From: Pseudomonas sp. EpS/L25
GTDB taxonomy: Bacteria > Pseudomonadota > Gammaproteobacteria > Pseudomonadales > Pseudomonadaceae
Assembly (NCBI RefSeq): GCF_001512295.1
Contig: NZ_LNUP01000002.1
Location: forward strand, 1,428,263-1,492,262
DNA: 64,000 bases
Direction of reading: 5' to 3'
The notes under the pieces are model-generated. The model made no database searches. It had not been told where the DNA came from and saw nothing but the letters and a program-made list of their open reading frames with translations. A program made the translations under genes and the position numbers. Shown piece after piece: positions 50,271-60,114 of this stretch. How positions within the stretch are numbered: position 1 is the first letter of the stretch; each line of letters opens with the position of its first letter.

Positions 50271-50948
50271 TCAATCGAGATCGACCCAGCCACCCATCTC
50301 CCGCCAGCGGTTGACGATGCCGCAGAACAGCTCGGCGGTCTTCTCGGTGTCGTAGCGAGCCGAGTGGGCTTCGCGATTGTCGAACTCGATCCCGGCCGCC
50401 TGACAGGCTTTCGCCAGTACCGTCTGGCCATAGGCCAGGCCGGCGAGGGTCGCGGTATCGAAACTGGAGAAGGGGTGGAAGGGATTGCGCTTCAGGCCGC
50501 AGCGTAGCACCGCGGCGTTGAGGAAGCCGAGGTCGAAGCTGCTGTTGTGGCCGACCAGGATGGCTCTCTTGCAGCCGCTGGCCTTGAGCGACTTGCGCAC
50601 GCCCTTGAAGATCTCGCTGAGCGCCTGCTCTTCGCCGACCGCCATGCGCAGCGGATGGTCGAGCTTGATGCCGGTGAATTCCAGCGCCGCCGCCTCGATG
50701 TTGGCCCCGGCGAAGGGCTCGACGCGGAAGAAGTAGGTGTGGTCCGGGTAGAGCACACCTTCGTCGTCCATGGCCACGGTGGTGGCGGCGATTTCCAGCA
50801 GGGCATCGGTGGCGGCGTTGAAGCCGCCGGTCTCGACATCCACCACCACCGGCAGATAGCCGCGGAAGCGTCGCGCCATGGGGATGCGCGAATCGGACAT
50901 CGGCTGGCCGGCGTCCAGTTCTTCGTTGAAGGTCTCGTCCATGCTCAT
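50271..50948 (-). CDS. rnt: Ribonuclease T
   Basis: The 225-residue DEDD exonuclease matures tRNA and other stable RNA 3' ends. DEDD residues are visible: [10 protein letters not shown] (Asp/Glu), NSSFDLGFL (Asp), and [13 protein letters not shown] with His and the last Asp. Its ATG overlaps the pyrC stop by 4 bases (ATGA), so the pair is translationally coupled in the order pyrC-rnt. bfd follows on the same strand with its own Fur-controlled start. Confidence 0.95.
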   Translation of the reverse strand: MSMDETFNEELDAGQPMSDSRIPMARRFRGYLPVVVDVETGGFNAATDALLEIAATTVAMDDEGVLYPDHTYFFRVEPFAGANIEAAALEFTGIKLDHPLRMAVGEEQALSEIFKGVRKSLKASGCKRAILVGHNSSFDLGFLNAAVLRCGLKRNPFHPFSSFDTATLAGLAYGQTVLAKACQAAGIEFDNREAHSARYDTEKTAELFCGIVNRWREMGGWVDLD

Positions 50949-51988
50949 GCGCCCACCTCCAGGCGCCAGCGCAGGGTCTCGCCGGCGCGCAGGGGAATCA
51001 CCTCGTGATCGCCGAAGGGCAGGGACGCGGGCGCCTGCCAGTCCTCACGCACCAGGGTGACGGTCTCGGTGTTGCGCGGCAGGCCGTAGAAGTCCGCGCC
51101 GAAGTGGCTGGCGAAGCCTTCCAGGCGCTCCAGGGCATTGCGGCTCTCGAAGGCCTCGGCATAGAGCTCCAGGGCGCCGTAGGCGGTGTAGCAGCCGGCG
51201 CAGCCGCAGGCCGCTTCCTTGGCATGGCGGGCGTGGGGCGCTGAGTCGGTGCCGAGGAAGAACTTGGGATTGCCGCTGGTGGCGGCGTCCAGCAGGGCGC
51301 GCTGGTGGGTGTTGCGCTTGAGGATCGGCAGGCAATAGAAGTGCGGCCGGATACCGCCCACCAGCATGTGGTTGCGGTTGTACAGCAGGTGGTGGACGGT
51401 GATGGTGGCGCCCACGTTGGCCGGGGCCTCGCGCACGAAGGCGGCGGCGTCGCCGGTGGTGATGTGCTCGAAGACCACCTTCAGCGTCGGGAAGCGCTGG
51501 ACGATGCGCACCAGGTGCTCGTCGATGAACTTCTTCTCGCGGTCGAAGACGTCCACTTCGGCGTGGGTGACCTCGCCATGCACCAGCAGGGGCAGGCCAA
51601 CCTCGGCCATGGCTTCCAGGGTGGGGAAGAGGTTGTCCAGGGAGGTGACGCCGGAATCGGAATTGGTGGTGGCGCCGGCCGGATAGAGCTTGGCGGCATG
51701 CACGAAGCCACTGGCCTTGGCCGTGCGGACGTCTTCCGGACTGGTACGGTCGGTGAGGTAGAGCACCATCAGCGGCTCGAAGCGGCTGCCGGCCGGGCGG
51801 GCGGCGAGGATGCGCTCGCGATAGGCGGCGGCCTGCTCGGCATTGCGCACCGGCGGCACCAGGTTGGGCATGACGATGGCGCGACCGAATTCGCGGGCGG
51901 CGTCGGCGACGGTCTGCTGCAGGGCGGCGCCGTCGCGCAGGTGAATGTGCCAGTCGTCGGGACGGGCGAGGGTGATCCGGTCGGTCAT
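50945..51988 (-). CDS. pyrC: Dihydroorotase
   Basis: The 347-residue zinc amidohydrolase cyclises carbamoyl aspartate to dihydroorotate in pyrimidine synthesis. Motifs: [11 protein letters not shown] (HxH metal ligands), [22 protein letters not shown] (carbamylated Lys), VFEHITT and [10 protein letters not shown]. The start at 51988 gives family length (E. coli 348), and the longer upstream frame lacks homology. It is coupled to rnt by a 4-base overlap. Confidence 0.96.
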   Translation of the reverse strand: MTDRITLARPDDWHIHLRDGAALQQTVADAAREFGRAIVMPNLVPPVRNAEQAAAYRERILAARPAGSRFEPLMVLYLTDRTSPEDVRTAKASGFVHAAKLYPAGATTNSDSGVTSLDNLFPTLEAMAEVGLPLLVHGEVTHAEVDVFDREKKFIDEHLVRIVQRFPTLKVVFEHITTGDAAAFVREAPANVGATITVHHLLYNRNHMLVGGIRPHFYCLPILKRNTHQRALLDAATSGNPKFFLGTDSAPHARHAKEAACGCAGCYTAYGALELYAEAFESRNALERLEGFASHFGADFYGLPRNTETVTLVREDWQAPASLPFGDHEVIPLRAGETLRWRLEVGA

Positions 51989-52131
51989 GCGGGATTCCAG
52001 GCTGCGGGAAAGTAGGGAAATGCTACCGGAAAAGGCGGATAGCCGGCACCCGTGAGGCCTATCGATACTCAAGTTTTCCGCCTGCCCGACCGATAAGAAG
52101 CCCAAGTACCTTTAGCTCCCGGAGCCTCGCC

Positions 52132-53082
52132 GTGCGCCCGCACTCCCTCATCCTCACCACGCTACTGCTCGCCGTACCGGCCTGGGGAACGACCTTCCAG
52201 AGCCGGCTCGAGAGCGTGGAATGGAAGGTGGAGGGCGATATCTTCGCCTGTCGGCTGGTACAGCCTATACCACGCTTCGGCAGTGGCGGCTTCCTGCGCC
52301 GCGCCGGTGAGGCCACGGTGTTCGAACTGCGCCCGAGCGGGCAGTGGCTGCCGACCGGCAGCGCCAGTCTCAAGGCGGCGGCGGTGCCCTGGAAGCCGGG
52401 GTTGGGCGACATCAGTCTCGGCTCGGTGCAGGTGGTGGAGGGCGAGCAGGCCCTGGCGACCAGCGCACAGCAGGCTCAGCGGCTGCTGGCGGGATTGATG
52501 GAAGGGCGTATGCCGCAGGTGAGTCGCTCAGGCACCCTGGACGACCGGGTCGAGGTGCGGCTGCTGCCAGTGCGCTTCGAACCGGCCTACCAGCAGTTCC
52601 AGGCCTGCACCCAGAAGCTGCTGGCGGTCAACTTCGAGCAGATCCGCCGTTCCCAGATCAATTTCCCCGGTGGCGGCGATACCCTGGACGACGTGGCCAA
52701 GGCCAAGCTCGACCTCATCGACGACTATCTGAACGCCGATCCGACGGTCAACCACGTCATTGTCTCCGGCTACAGCGACAACCAGGGCACGCGTCTGGAC
52801 AATCGCCAGGAATCGCGCCTGCGTGCCATCGCGGTGATGGAGTACCTCAAGGCCAAGGGCTTCGCCGCCGAGCAGATCGAATTGCGCTTCTTCGGCGAGC
52901 AGTATCCGGTGGCGCCCAACAACAGCAAGGCCAATCGGGCGGCGAACCGCCGGGTGACCCTGGTGTTCTCCCGTGTCCCGCCGAGCAGTGCCCCGGCGCC
53001 GGCGACCCCTACCAGCACGGCGGCCAATCCCGCCGAGCCGCCGGCGCCCACCCCGGCACCGCCGGCCAAGCCCAAGGGCTAG
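52132..53082 (+). CDS. motY: MotY-like OmpA-domain protein
   Basis: The 316-residue protein starts at GTG 52132 with a signal peptide (cleavage near AWG), then an N-terminal beta domain (TTFQSRLESVEWKVEGDIFACRLVQPIP) and the OmpA peptidoglycan-binding domain (about 175-285; SGYSDNQGTRLDNRQESRLRA). The C-terminus is a Pro/Ala/Thr-rich tail. The sequence and the pyrC/argG neighbourhood match Pseudomonas MotY, a periplasmic protein that helps anchor the MotCD-type stators. The stop codon is supplied by a MITE-like repeat. Confidence 0.88.
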   Translation: MRPHSLILTTLLLAVPAWGTTFQSRLESVEWKVEGDIFACRLVQPIPRFGSGGFLRRAGEATVFELRPSGQWLPTGSASLKAAAVPWKPGLGDISLGSVQVVEGEQALATSAQQAQRLLAGLMEGRMPQVSRSGTLDDRVEVRLLPVRFEPAYQQFQACTQKLLAVNFEQIRRSQINFPGGGDTLDDVAKAKLDLIDDYLNADPTVNHVIVSGYSDNQGTRLDNRQESRLRAIAVMEYLKAKGFAAEQIELRFFGEQYPVAPNNSKANRAANRRVTLVFSRVPPSSAPAPATPTSTAANPAEPPAPTPAPPAKPKG

Positions 53083-53195
53083 TGTGGTGTTTCAGAAGTT
53101 GACTGCACAATTTGGCGGCGTTTTTCGGCCGTAGCGGCGAACCGCCCAAAAATCACTCGCCAATTCTTGCGCGAACTTCTGCAACACCGCACTAG
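53079..53195. repeat. MITE-like inverted repeat, copy 2 (117 bp, CTAG ends)
   Basis: It begins CTAGTGTGGTGTTTCAGAAG and ends with the reverse complement (two changes), exactly as copy 1 at 21739-21920. The blocks CACAATT and AAAATCACTCGCCAATTC are shared, but the central about 65 bases of copy 1 are missing, leaving a shorter hairpin. It sits between motY, whose TAG stop it provides, and argG. Confidence 0.85.
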
Positions 53196-53312
53196 CGACC
53201 TGGGCGCGGATGTCGCTCAGACATCTGACTGGGTCGCACCCCTGTAAAAGGCGCGCCACGACCAGTAGAATTGCCGCTTTCCGACTCAACGCAACGCACG
53301 GGAGCGAACGGC

Positions 53313-54530
53313 ATGGCGGATGTGAAGAAGGTTGTCCTGGCGTATTCCGGCGGCCTGGACACCTCGGTGATCCTCAAGTGGCTGCAGGATACCTATAACT
53401 GCGAAGTGGTGACCTTCACCGCTGACCTCGGCCAGGGCGAGGAAGTCGAGCCGGCTCGCGCCAAGGCCAAGGCCATGGGCGTCAAGGAAATCTACATCGA
53501 CGACCTGCGCGAAGAATTCGTCCGCGACTTCGTCTACCCGATGTTCCGTGCCAACACCCTCTACGAAGGCGAGTACCTGCTGGGCACCTCCATCGCCCGT
53601 CCGCTGATCGCCAAGCGCCTGATCGATATCGCCAACGAGACCGGCGCCGACGCCATCTCCCATGGTGCCACCGGCAAGGGCAACGACCAGGTGCGTTTCG
53701 AACTGGGCGCCTATGCGCTCAAGCCGGGCGTCAAGGTGATCGCGCCCTGGCGCGAGTGGGATCTGCTCTCCCGCGAGAAGCTGATGGACTACGCCGAGAA
53801 GCACCAGATCCCGATCGAGCGCCACGGCAAGAAGAAGTCGCCGTACTCCATGGATGCCAACCTGCTGCACATCTCCTACGAGGGTGGCGTGCTGGAAGAC
53901 ACCTGGACCGAGCACGAAGAGGACATGTGGCGCTGGACCAAGTCCCCGGAAGCCGCGCCGGACACCCCCACCTACCTGGAACTGACCTACCGCAATGGTG
54001 ACATCGTCGCCATCGACGGCAAGGAGCTGAGCCCGGCCACGGTGCTGGCCGAACTCAACCGCATCGGCGGTGAGAACGGCATCGGTCGCCTGGACATCGT
54101 CGAGAACCGCTACGTGGGCATGAAGTCCCGTGGCTGCTACGAGACCCCCGGCGGCACCATCATGCTCAAGGCGCACCGCGCCATCGAGTCCATCACCCTC
54201 GACCGCGAGGTAGCCCACCTCAAGGACGAGCTGATGCCCAGGTACGCCAGCCTGATCTACACCGGCTACTGGTGGAGCCCCGAGCGCCTGATGCTGCAGC
54301 AGATGATCGACGCTTCCCAGGCCAACGTGAACGGCGTGGTGCGGCTGAAGCTGTACAAGGGTAACGTCATCGTCGTCGGTCGCAAGTCCGACGAGTCGCT
54401 GTTCGACGCCAACATCGCCACCTTCGAAGAGGACGGTGGTGCCTACAACCAGGCGGACGCAGCGGGCTTCATCAAGCTCAACGCCCTGCGCATGCGCATT
54501 GCCGCAGGCAAGGGCCGTACCCTGCTGTAA
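53313..54530 (+). CDS. argG: Argininosuccinate synthase
   Basis: The 405-residue enzyme joins citrulline and aspartate with ATP in arginine synthesis. The ATP loop YSGGLDTSV is near the start ([10 protein letters not shown]...), followed by [16 protein letters not shown] and [17 protein letters not shown]. The start at 53313 has GGGAG upstream and matches the family N-terminus; an upstream in-frame ATG was rejected. A strong terminator follows. argF lies 5 kb away in the window, so the pathway genes are near but not in one operon. Confidence 0.97.
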   Translation: MADVKKVVLAYSGGLDTSVILKWLQDTYNCEVVTFTADLGQGEEVEPARAKAKAMGVKEIYIDDLREEFVRDFVYPMFRANTLYEGEYLLGTSIARPLIAKRLIDIANETGADAISHGATGKGNDQVRFELGAYALKPGVKVIAPWREWDLLSREKLMDYAEKHQIPIERHGKKKSPYSMDANLLHISYEGGVLEDTWTEHEEDMWRWTKSPEAAPDTPTYLELTYRNGDIVAIDGKELSPATVLAELNRIGGENGIGRLDIVENRYVGMKSRGCYETPGGTIMLKAHRAIESITLDREVAHLKDELMPRYASLIYTGYWWSPERLMLQQMIDASQANVNGVVRLKLYKGNVIVVGRKSDESLFDANIATFEEDGGAYNQADAAGFIKLNALRMRIAAGKGRTLL

Positions 54531-54547
54531 GGGTGGCGTCGCAATGC

Positions 54548-54576
54548 AAAAACCCCAGCCTAGGCTGGGGTTTTTT
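54548..54576. terminator. Bidirectional terminator after argG
   Basis: Stem ACCCCAGCC / GGCTGGGGT with A and T runs on both sides ends rightward argG and, read leftward, the small acidic protein gene. Confidence 0.93.
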
Positions 54577-54582
54577 CTTGGC

Positions 54583-54762
54583 TCAAAAGTCGAAGTCGTA
54601 TTCGGAGATCTGCTTCTTCAGGCGGCGCTCTTCGAGCATGTTGTCGATCAGCCGGCGTTTGGTCAGGTTGGTCTTGCTGACGACGGGCTCGACGGCCTCG
54701 GGCGCCTCGCCTTCAATCTCGAAATCCTCGTCTACATCGATATCGCTTTTGTCTTCGGCCAT
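54583..54762 (-). CDS. PA3496-family small acidic protein (59 aa)
   Basis: The 59-residue protein starts MAEDKSDIDVDEDFEIEGEA, strongly acidic, and ends with a basic-then-acidic helix (TKRRLIDNMLEERRLKKQISEYDFDF). The pattern and position near nth match the PA3496 family, which is annotated as a putative envelope integrity protein; the role is not established. AGGAG precedes the chosen ATG. It is probably soluble, without signal or membrane helix. Confidence 0.8.
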   Translation of the reverse strand: MAEDKSDIDVDEDFEIEGEAPEAVEPVVSKTNLTKRRLIDNMLEERRLKKQISEYDFDF

Positions 54763-54904
54763 GGGTAACTCCTGCAAGGCTGAACAGGGTCACACGCCAG
54801 TCATCGACAGAGCCGCGGGACCTTTTCGCCGACCTTATAGCGGCAAAGCAGGAACCGGTAAAAAAGATTTTTTCAATCGGCGAAGGGCTTTGGTACGCCC
54901 TTTT

Positions 54905-55543
54905 TCAATCGTCCGATGTTTTCGCCCTGTATTCGCAAAGATCTTCGATGCGACAGCTGCCGCAGCGTGGTTTGCGCGCCTGGCAAACGTAGCGTCCGTG
55001 AAGGATCAGCCAATGGTGGGCATCCAGCAGGTAGTCCTTGGGTACCACCTTGAGCAGCTTCTGTTCGACCTCCACCACGTTCTTGCCGGGGGCGAGGTTG
55101 GTGCGGTTGCTGACCCGGAAGATATGGGTGTCCACCGCCATGGCGACCTGGCGAAACGCGGTGTTGAGCACCACGTTGGCGGTCTTGCGACCCACGCCGG
55201 GCAGAGCCTCCAGTTCCTCGCGCGTCTGGGGCACCTCACCGCCATGACGCTCCAGCAGCAGCCGGCAGGTCTCGATGACGTTCTTGGCCTTGCTGTTGTA
55301 GAGGCCGATGGTCTTGATGTACTCCGACAGGCCCTCCACGCCCAGGTCATGGATGGCCTGGGGCGTGTTGGCCACCGGATAGAGTCGCGCGGTGGCCTTG
55401 TTGACGCTGACGTCGGTGGCCTGGGCGGACAGGATCACCGCGATCAGCAGCTCGAAGGGCGAGGCGTAGGACAGCTCCGTCTTGGGATCGGGATTGTCCT
55501 CGTGCAGGCGACGGAAGATCTCCAGGCGTTTGGCGGCGTTCAT
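54905..55543 (-). CDS. nth: Endonuclease III (DNA glycosylase/AP lyase)
   Basis: The 212-residue base-excision enzyme removes oxidised pyrimidines. The helix-hairpin-helix with catalytic Lys ([14 protein letters not shown]), catalytic Asp in [12 protein letters not shown] and the [4Fe-4S] cysteines (C-x6-C-x2-C-x5-C in ...[17 protein letters not shown]) are all present. Its ATG overlaps the rsxB stop by 4 bases. The rnf/rsx-nth association is conserved in gammaproteobacteria. Confidence 0.96.
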   Translation of the reverse strand: MNAAKRLEIFRRLHEDNPDPKTELSYASPFELLIAVILSAQATDVSVNKATARLYPVANTPQAIHDLGVEGLSEYIKTIGLYNSKAKNVIETCRLLLERHGGEVPQTREELEALPGVGRKTANVVLNTAFRQVAMAVDTHIFRVSNRTNLAPGKNVVEVEQKLLKVVPKDYLLDAHHWLILHGRYVCQARKPRCGSCRIEDLCEYRAKTSDD

Positions 55544-56514
55544 GGGGTGGTCCGGTCTTCCAGGGCGACGAGATGGTGGGCGGCCTGCTCGGCAGCGTCT
55601 CGTAGCGCTTCCAGTTGGGCGGCTTGGTCGGGCGTAGGCAGGACACCGAAGGCGCGCTCGGCCTTGGTCAGCCGGGCGCGGGCCAGGGTGGCGGCGATGC
55701 GGGCCTGCTTGAGGGCGGCGGGGGCCGGGACTGAAGGCGTCCGTGCAGTCGCCGCCGGATCGACCGGCGCCTGCTGGGCCTGATCCAGCGCTTCCTGGGC
55801 CTGTCGGGCGGCCTCACGCAACTGCCGAACCTGGGCCGCCAGGGCTGGCGTACCGTACTGGGCCAGTTGCCGCTCGGCCTTCTGCTGGGCGACACGGGCC
55901 ATGGCGGCGGCGATCTTCAGGGACTTGAGCGGGGCCTCCGCGGCGGCCGCCGCCGGGGATGCGGCGATAGCGGCTGCCGGTGCCTGGCGCCGTTGGCGCT
56001 CGGTCTCCAGCCGCTCGCGCTCCCGCTGCAGGCGCGCTTGGCGAGCGTCGAAACGGCGGCGATAGTAGCGCGCGCGCTGGCGCGCCGCTTCTCGATCCGC
56101 AGGCTCCGCCACTGGGACCAGATCGATGCAGTCCACCGGACAGGGCGCCAGGCACAGCTCGCAACCGCTGCATTCGCTTTCGATGACCGTGTGCATCAGC
56201 TTGGCCGCGCCGAGGATGGCGTCGGTCGGGCAGACCTGGATGCACTTGGTGCAGCCGATGCACTCGTCCTCGCGGATCACCGCGCGCTGGCTCGGCGTGA
56301 CCGGATAGGGTGAGTCCAGCGGCAGCGCTGGCCGTTGGAGCAGGGCGGACAGCTCGTGGATGGTGGCCGCGCCCCCGGGCGGACACTTGTTGTGCGCCTC
56401 GCCCGCGGCGATGCCGACCGCATAGGGCTGGCAACCGGGATGGCCGCACTTGCCGCACTGGGTCTGGGGCAGCAGGGCGTCGATGGCGGTGATGAGCTGG
56501 GCTTGAGCGTTCAT
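55540..56514 (-). CDS. rsxB: RsxB-like ferredoxin subunit without Rnf partners, repeat-extended
   Basis: The 324-residue protein has a four-cysteine Fe-S motif near the N-terminus (CGKCGHPGC ... NKCPPGG) and two 4Fe-4S ferredoxin motifs ([24 protein letters not shown]), the RnfB core. Standard RnfB/RsxB starts with a membrane helix; this protein starts [15 protein letters not shown] and lacks it. From about residue 195 two similar segments of about 47 residues follow ([18 protein letters not shown]... and [18 protein letters not shown]...), likely coiled coil. No rnfACDGE genes are here; only nth follows, with a 4-base overlap. Confidence 0.88.
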   Translation of the reverse strand: MNAQAQLITAIDALLPQTQCGKCGHPGCQPYAVGIAAGEAHNKCPPGGAATIHELSALLQRPALPLDSPYPVTPSQRAVIREDECIGCTKCIQVCPTDAILGAAKLMHTVIESECSGCELCLAPCPVDCIDLVPVAEPADREAARQRARYYRRRFDARQARLQRERERLETERQRRQAPAAAIAASPAAAAAEAPLKSLKIAAAMARVAQQKAERQLAQYGTPALAAQVRQLREAARQAQEALDQAQQAPVDPAATARTPSVPAPAALKQARIAATLARARLTKAERAFGVLPTPDQAAQLEALRDAAEQAAHHLVALEDRTTP

Positions 56515-56544
56515 GGTCTTGATTGAGAGAAGAACGGCGCCCTG

Positions 56545-56686
56545 AGAGCTTGCTCAAAGGCTGCTGCGCGTCGGACAAACTGCTTTGGAAATGGCTTCGG
56601 AATGCTCGTTTACGCCTTGTAAATTCCACTTCCCTAGCCATTTTCGCCTTGTTTGTCGCTAGCTCGCGAGCCTTTGAACAGGCTCT
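56545..56686. repeat. Long-hairpin intergenic repeat, copy 2 (142 bp)
   Basis: The left end AGAGCTTGCTCAAAGGCT pairs with the right end, whose reverse complement reads AGAGCCTGTTCAAAGGCT. Blocks CTGCTGCGCGTCGG, GGAATGCTC, a TTTAC/GTAAA mini-hairpin and CGCCTTGTTTGTCGCTAGC are shared with copy 1 (12580-12810) in the same order. Arm residues differ from copy 1 but remain complementary. It lies between rsxB and metG, both leftward. Confidence 0.8.
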
Positions 56687-56701
56687 AAGGCGCCGTCGCT
56701 G

Positions 56702-58741
56702 TCACATCACCCGCTGGCCGGGCTTGGCGCCGCTGTCGGGGCTGAGCAGGTGGATCTCGCTGCCACCGGGGCCGGCGGCCAGCACCATGCCTTCGGAGAC
56801 GCCGAACTTCATCTTGCGCGGCGCCAGGTTGGCGACGTAGAGGGTCAGGCGGCCTTCGAGCTGGCTCGGCTCGGGATAGGCGCTCTTGATGCCGGAGAAG
56901 ACGTTGCGCTTGGCATCGCCGATGTCCAGGGTCAGGCGCAGCAGCTTGTCGGCGCCTTCGACGAATTCGGCCTTCTCGATCAGGGCGATGCGCAGATCGA
57001 CCTTGGCGAAGGTGTCGAAGTCGATGGTCTCGGCCAGCGGGGCCTTGGTCAGTTCGCCGTTGCCGTCGGGCTGGGGCGCGGCCTGGGCGGCCAGGTCTTC
57101 CTTGGAAGCGTCGATCATGGTCTGCACCTTGGCGGGTTCGATGCGGGTGAGCAGGGGCTGGAAGGCATTGAGCTGATGGTTGGCCAGGCGGGTATCGAGG
57201 TCGGCCCAGGTGAGGGGCGCGACGTTGAGGAAGGCCTCGGCGTCGGCGGCCAGCTTGGGCAGCACGGGCTTGAGCAGGATCACCAGTTGGCGGAACAGCT
57301 CGATGCCCTGGGCGCAAATGGACTGGACCTCGTCGGCCTTGCCGTCCTGCTTGGCCAGGCTCCAGGGCGCCTGCTCGGCGATCCAGGCGTTGGCCCGGTC
57401 GGCCAGGGCCATGATCTCGCGCATGGCGCGGCCGAAGTCGCGGGTCTCGTAGGCCTCGGCGATGCTCGGTGCGGCGGCGCGGAAGGCAGCTTCCAGCTCG
57501 GGCGCGGCCTGGGCGTCCACCAGCAGGCCGGCATTGCCCTTGTGGATGAAGCCGGCGCAACGGCTGGCGATGTTGACCACCTTGCCCACCAGGTCGGAAT
57601 TGACCTTCTGCACGAAGTCCTCGAGGTTCAGGTCGATGTCCTCGACGTGACGCGAGAGCTTGGCGGCGAAGTAGTAGCGCAGGTACTCGGGATTCAGGTG
57701 GTCCAGGTAGGTGCGCGCCTTGATGAAGGTGCCACGGGACTTGGACATCTTCTGGCCGTCGACGGTGAGGAAGCCGTGAACGTTGAGCGCCGTGGGCTTG
57801 CGGTAGCCGGCGCCCTCGAGCATGGCCGGCCAGAACAGCGCGTGGAAGTTGACGATGTCCTTGCCGATGAAGTGGTACAGCTCAGCGGTGCTGTCCTTGT
57901 TCCAGTAGGCGTCGAAGTCCAGGTCGTCGCGGCGGTCGCAGAGATTCTTGAAGCTGGCCATGTAGCCAATGGGCGCATCCAGCCAGACGTAGAAGTACTT
58001 GCCCGGGGCGTCGGGGATCTCGAAACCGAAGTAGGGCGCATCCCGGGAGATGTCCCACTGCTGCAGGCCAGCGTCCAGCCATTCGGCGATCTTGTTGGCT
58101 ACCGATTCCTGCAGGGCGCCACCACGGGTCCAGCCCTTGAGCATGGCGCTGAAGTCGGGGAGCTTGAAGAAAAAATGCTCGGACTCGCGCAGCACCGGGG
58201 TCGCGCCGGAGATGGCCGACTTGGGGTCCTTCAGCTCGGTGGGCGCGTAGGTGGCGCCGCACTTCTCGCAGTTGTCGCCGTACTGGTCGGGGCTGCCGCA
58301 CTTGGGGCAGGTGCCCTTGATGAAGCGGTCGGCCAGGAACATCTGCTTGTCCGGGTCGAAGTACTGGGTGACCGGACGGGTGGCGATGTGGCCGTTCTCG
58401 CGCAACTTCAGGTAGATGGCGCGCGACAGCTCCCGGTTCTCCTCCGCATGGGTGGAGTGGAAGTTGTCGAAGGCCACGCCGAAGTCGGCGAAGTCGGCGC
58501 TGTGCTCGCGCTTGACGTTGTCGATCAGCTGCTCGGGCGTGATGCCTTCGCGCTCGGCGCGCAGCATGATGGCCGAACCGTGGGCGTCGTCGGCGCAGAC
58601 GTAAGTGCACTGGTTGCCGCGCAGCCGCTGGAAGCGGGCCCAGATGTCGGTCTGGATGTACTCGACCATGTGGCCGAGATGAATGGAACCGTTGGCGTAG
58701 GGCAGGGCACTGGTGACGAGAATCTTGCGGGGCTCGGTCAT
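56702..58741 (-). CDS. metG: Methionyl-tRNA synthetase
   Basis: The 679-residue class I synthetase charges tRNA-Met. It has the HIGH-like motif in [11 protein letters not shown], the zinc knuckle with paired cysteines ([17 protein letters not shown]), KMSKS in [11 protein letters not shown], and a C-terminal tRNA-binding OB domain ([20 protein letters not shown]). The length fits the dimeric MetRS1 type with the C-terminal domain. It reads leftward; in P. aeruginosa metG and apbC are divergent, but here an M14 peptidase gene lies between them. Confidence 0.97.
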   Translation of the reverse strand: MTEPRKILVTSALPYANGSIHLGHMVEYIQTDIWARFQRLRGNQCTYVCADDAHGSAIMLRAEREGITPEQLIDNVKREHSADFADFGVAFDNFHSTHAEENRELSRAIYLKLRENGHIATRPVTQYFDPDKQMFLADRFIKGTCPKCGSPDQYGDNCEKCGATYAPTELKDPKSAISGATPVLRESEHFFFKLPDFSAMLKGWTRGGALQESVANKIAEWLDAGLQQWDISRDAPYFGFEIPDAPGKYFYVWLDAPIGYMASFKNLCDRRDDLDFDAYWNKDSTAELYHFIGKDIVNFHALFWPAMLEGAGYRKPTALNVHGFLTVDGQKMSKSRGTFIKARTYLDHLNPEYLRYYFAAKLSRHVEDIDLNLEDFVQKVNSDLVGKVVNIASRCAGFIHKGNAGLLVDAQAAPELEAAFRAAAPSIAEAYETRDFGRAMREIMALADRANAWIAEQAPWSLAKQDGKADEVQSICAQGIELFRQLVILLKPVLPKLAADAEAFLNVAPLTWADLDTRLANHQLNAFQPLLTRIEPAKVQTMIDASKEDLAAQAAPQPDGNGELTKAPLAETIDFDTFAKVDLRIALIEKAEFVEGADKLLRLTLDIGDAKRNVFSGIKSAYPEPSQLEGRLTLYVANLAPRKMKFGVSEGMVLAAGPGGSEIHLLSPDSGAKPGQRVM

Positions 58742-58840
58742 GGTCTTGGCTGGATCGCGACGCTGATAAGGTGACCGACCATCATAGCGAAATGGCCGGT
58801 CGGTTTCATCCGTGGGGGGATGGCAGGGGCAGGTCTGGAC

Positions 58841-59992
58841 TCAGAGGTCCGCCAACTGCCAGTACAGGGCGCTGACCATGGCAGCGCCCAGGGCGGCGCT
58901 GCGGGCACCGTTCCAGCCGACGTCCGGGCGCGGGTCGTTGGCGTTGTCCTTGAATGGCAGTTCCAGGGTCAGGGCCAGGCAGCCGTGGGTATGGCCGACG
59001 TACTTGGTGGCGAGCTTGAGGGTCTCGCTGCCGAAGTGGCCGCGGGGATAACCATACTGGGTCTGGAAATCCGGGCTGGCGCGCAGGAAGCGTTGCAGGA
59101 AGGCCTCTTGCTCGGCTTCTTCGCGCTCGCCGAAGGTGGGCAGGCCGTTGCAGCCGTCGACGAAGACATAGGGCAGGGCCTCGTCGCCATGGATGTCCAG
59201 GAACAGATCGCAGCCGCTCGCGGCGATGGCACGGCGCACCGCCAGCACCTCGGGACTGCGCTGCTCGTCCGGTTCGAGCCACTCGCGGTTGAGGTTGGCA
59301 CCGGCGGCGTTGGTGCGCAGATTACCCAGGGCCGAGCCGTCTGGATTCATGTTCGGTACCACGTGCAGGACCGCGTGCTCCAGCAGCTTGGCGCCAACCG
59401 GATCGCCCTGGTGCTCGCCCATACCCAGCAGGCGGCGCAGCAGCCCTTCGACGAACCATTCGGCCATGGGCTCCCCAGGATGCTGACGGGCGATGATCCA
59501 GAGATGCTTTTTCTCGGCGCTCGGCGTGCCGATGCGCAGCAGGTCCAGCGAGCGTCCCAGCAGCGAGCGGCCGACGGTTTCCAGACGGACGGCGGGATGT
59601 CGTTGCGCCTCGCCCATGAACGCCAGGTGACGACTTTCCGGATAGGGCTCGAAATAGGCGAAAAACAGGCTGTCGTGCTCCGGGGTGACCGTCCAGCTCA
59701 GGGTCTTGCCGTCGTAACGGCTGGGGATGCGGAACCAGTCTTGGCCGTCGTAGCTGGCCACCACGCCGTAATCGCGCCAGCCCTCGGGGTAGGCGCACTC
59801 ACCGGCATTGTCGAAGGTCAGGCCGCAGGGCAGACCACGGGCGCCTTCCAGGCGGAAATGGAACCACTGGGTGAAGGGCGAGGCATTGTCGGGGCGGATG
59901 CGCAAGCGGATGTCGGCAGGGTCGGCCAGGGACAGCACCTCCACGGCGCCGCTGTCGAAGGTGGAACTGATGTGCAGGGAAGGGGTGTTCAC
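58841..59992 (-). CDS. M14-family metallocarboxypeptidase (cytosolic CPx-like)
   Basis: The 383-residue protein starts at GTG 59992 (GGAG upstream); earlier codons give an unconserved leader. Zinc ligands are visible as His and Glu in ARQHPGEPMAEW and His in LDIHGDEALP, with the catalytic Glu in LTLELPF near the end. An N-terminal beta domain (FDSGAVEVLSLADPADIRLRI) precedes the peptidase, as in the cytosolic carboxypeptidase/AGBL branch. The substrate in bacteria is unproved. It has no signal peptide. Confidence 0.88.
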   Translation of the reverse strand: MNTPSLHISSTFDSGAVEVLSLADPADIRLRIRPDNASPFTQWFHFRLEGARGLPCGLTFDNAGECAYPEGWRDYGVVASYDGQDWFRIPSRYDGKTLSWTVTPEHDSLFFAYFEPYPESRHLAFMGEAQRHPAVRLETVGRSLLGRSLDLLRIGTPSAEKKHLWIIARQHPGEPMAEWFVEGLLRRLLGMGEHQGDPVGAKLLEHAVLHVVPNMNPDGSALGNLRTNAAGANLNREWLEPDEQRSPEVLAVRRAIAASGCDLFLDIHGDEALPYVFVDGCNGLPTFGEREEAEQEAFLQRFLRASPDFQTQYGYPRGHFGSETLKLATKYVGHTHGCLALTLELPFKDNANDPRPDVGWNGARSAALGAAMVSALYWQLADL

Positions 59993-60114
59993 ACGGGGCT
60001 CCGCGAGAGGGAAATAAGCTCGGAGTGTAGCGCCGCGTGGATAGGCTTTACCAAGTACAGTGGGTAGCATAGGCCGCAGCTGCTTTTTCCTATCCGTTGT
60101 TTCCGGGAGTCTGC

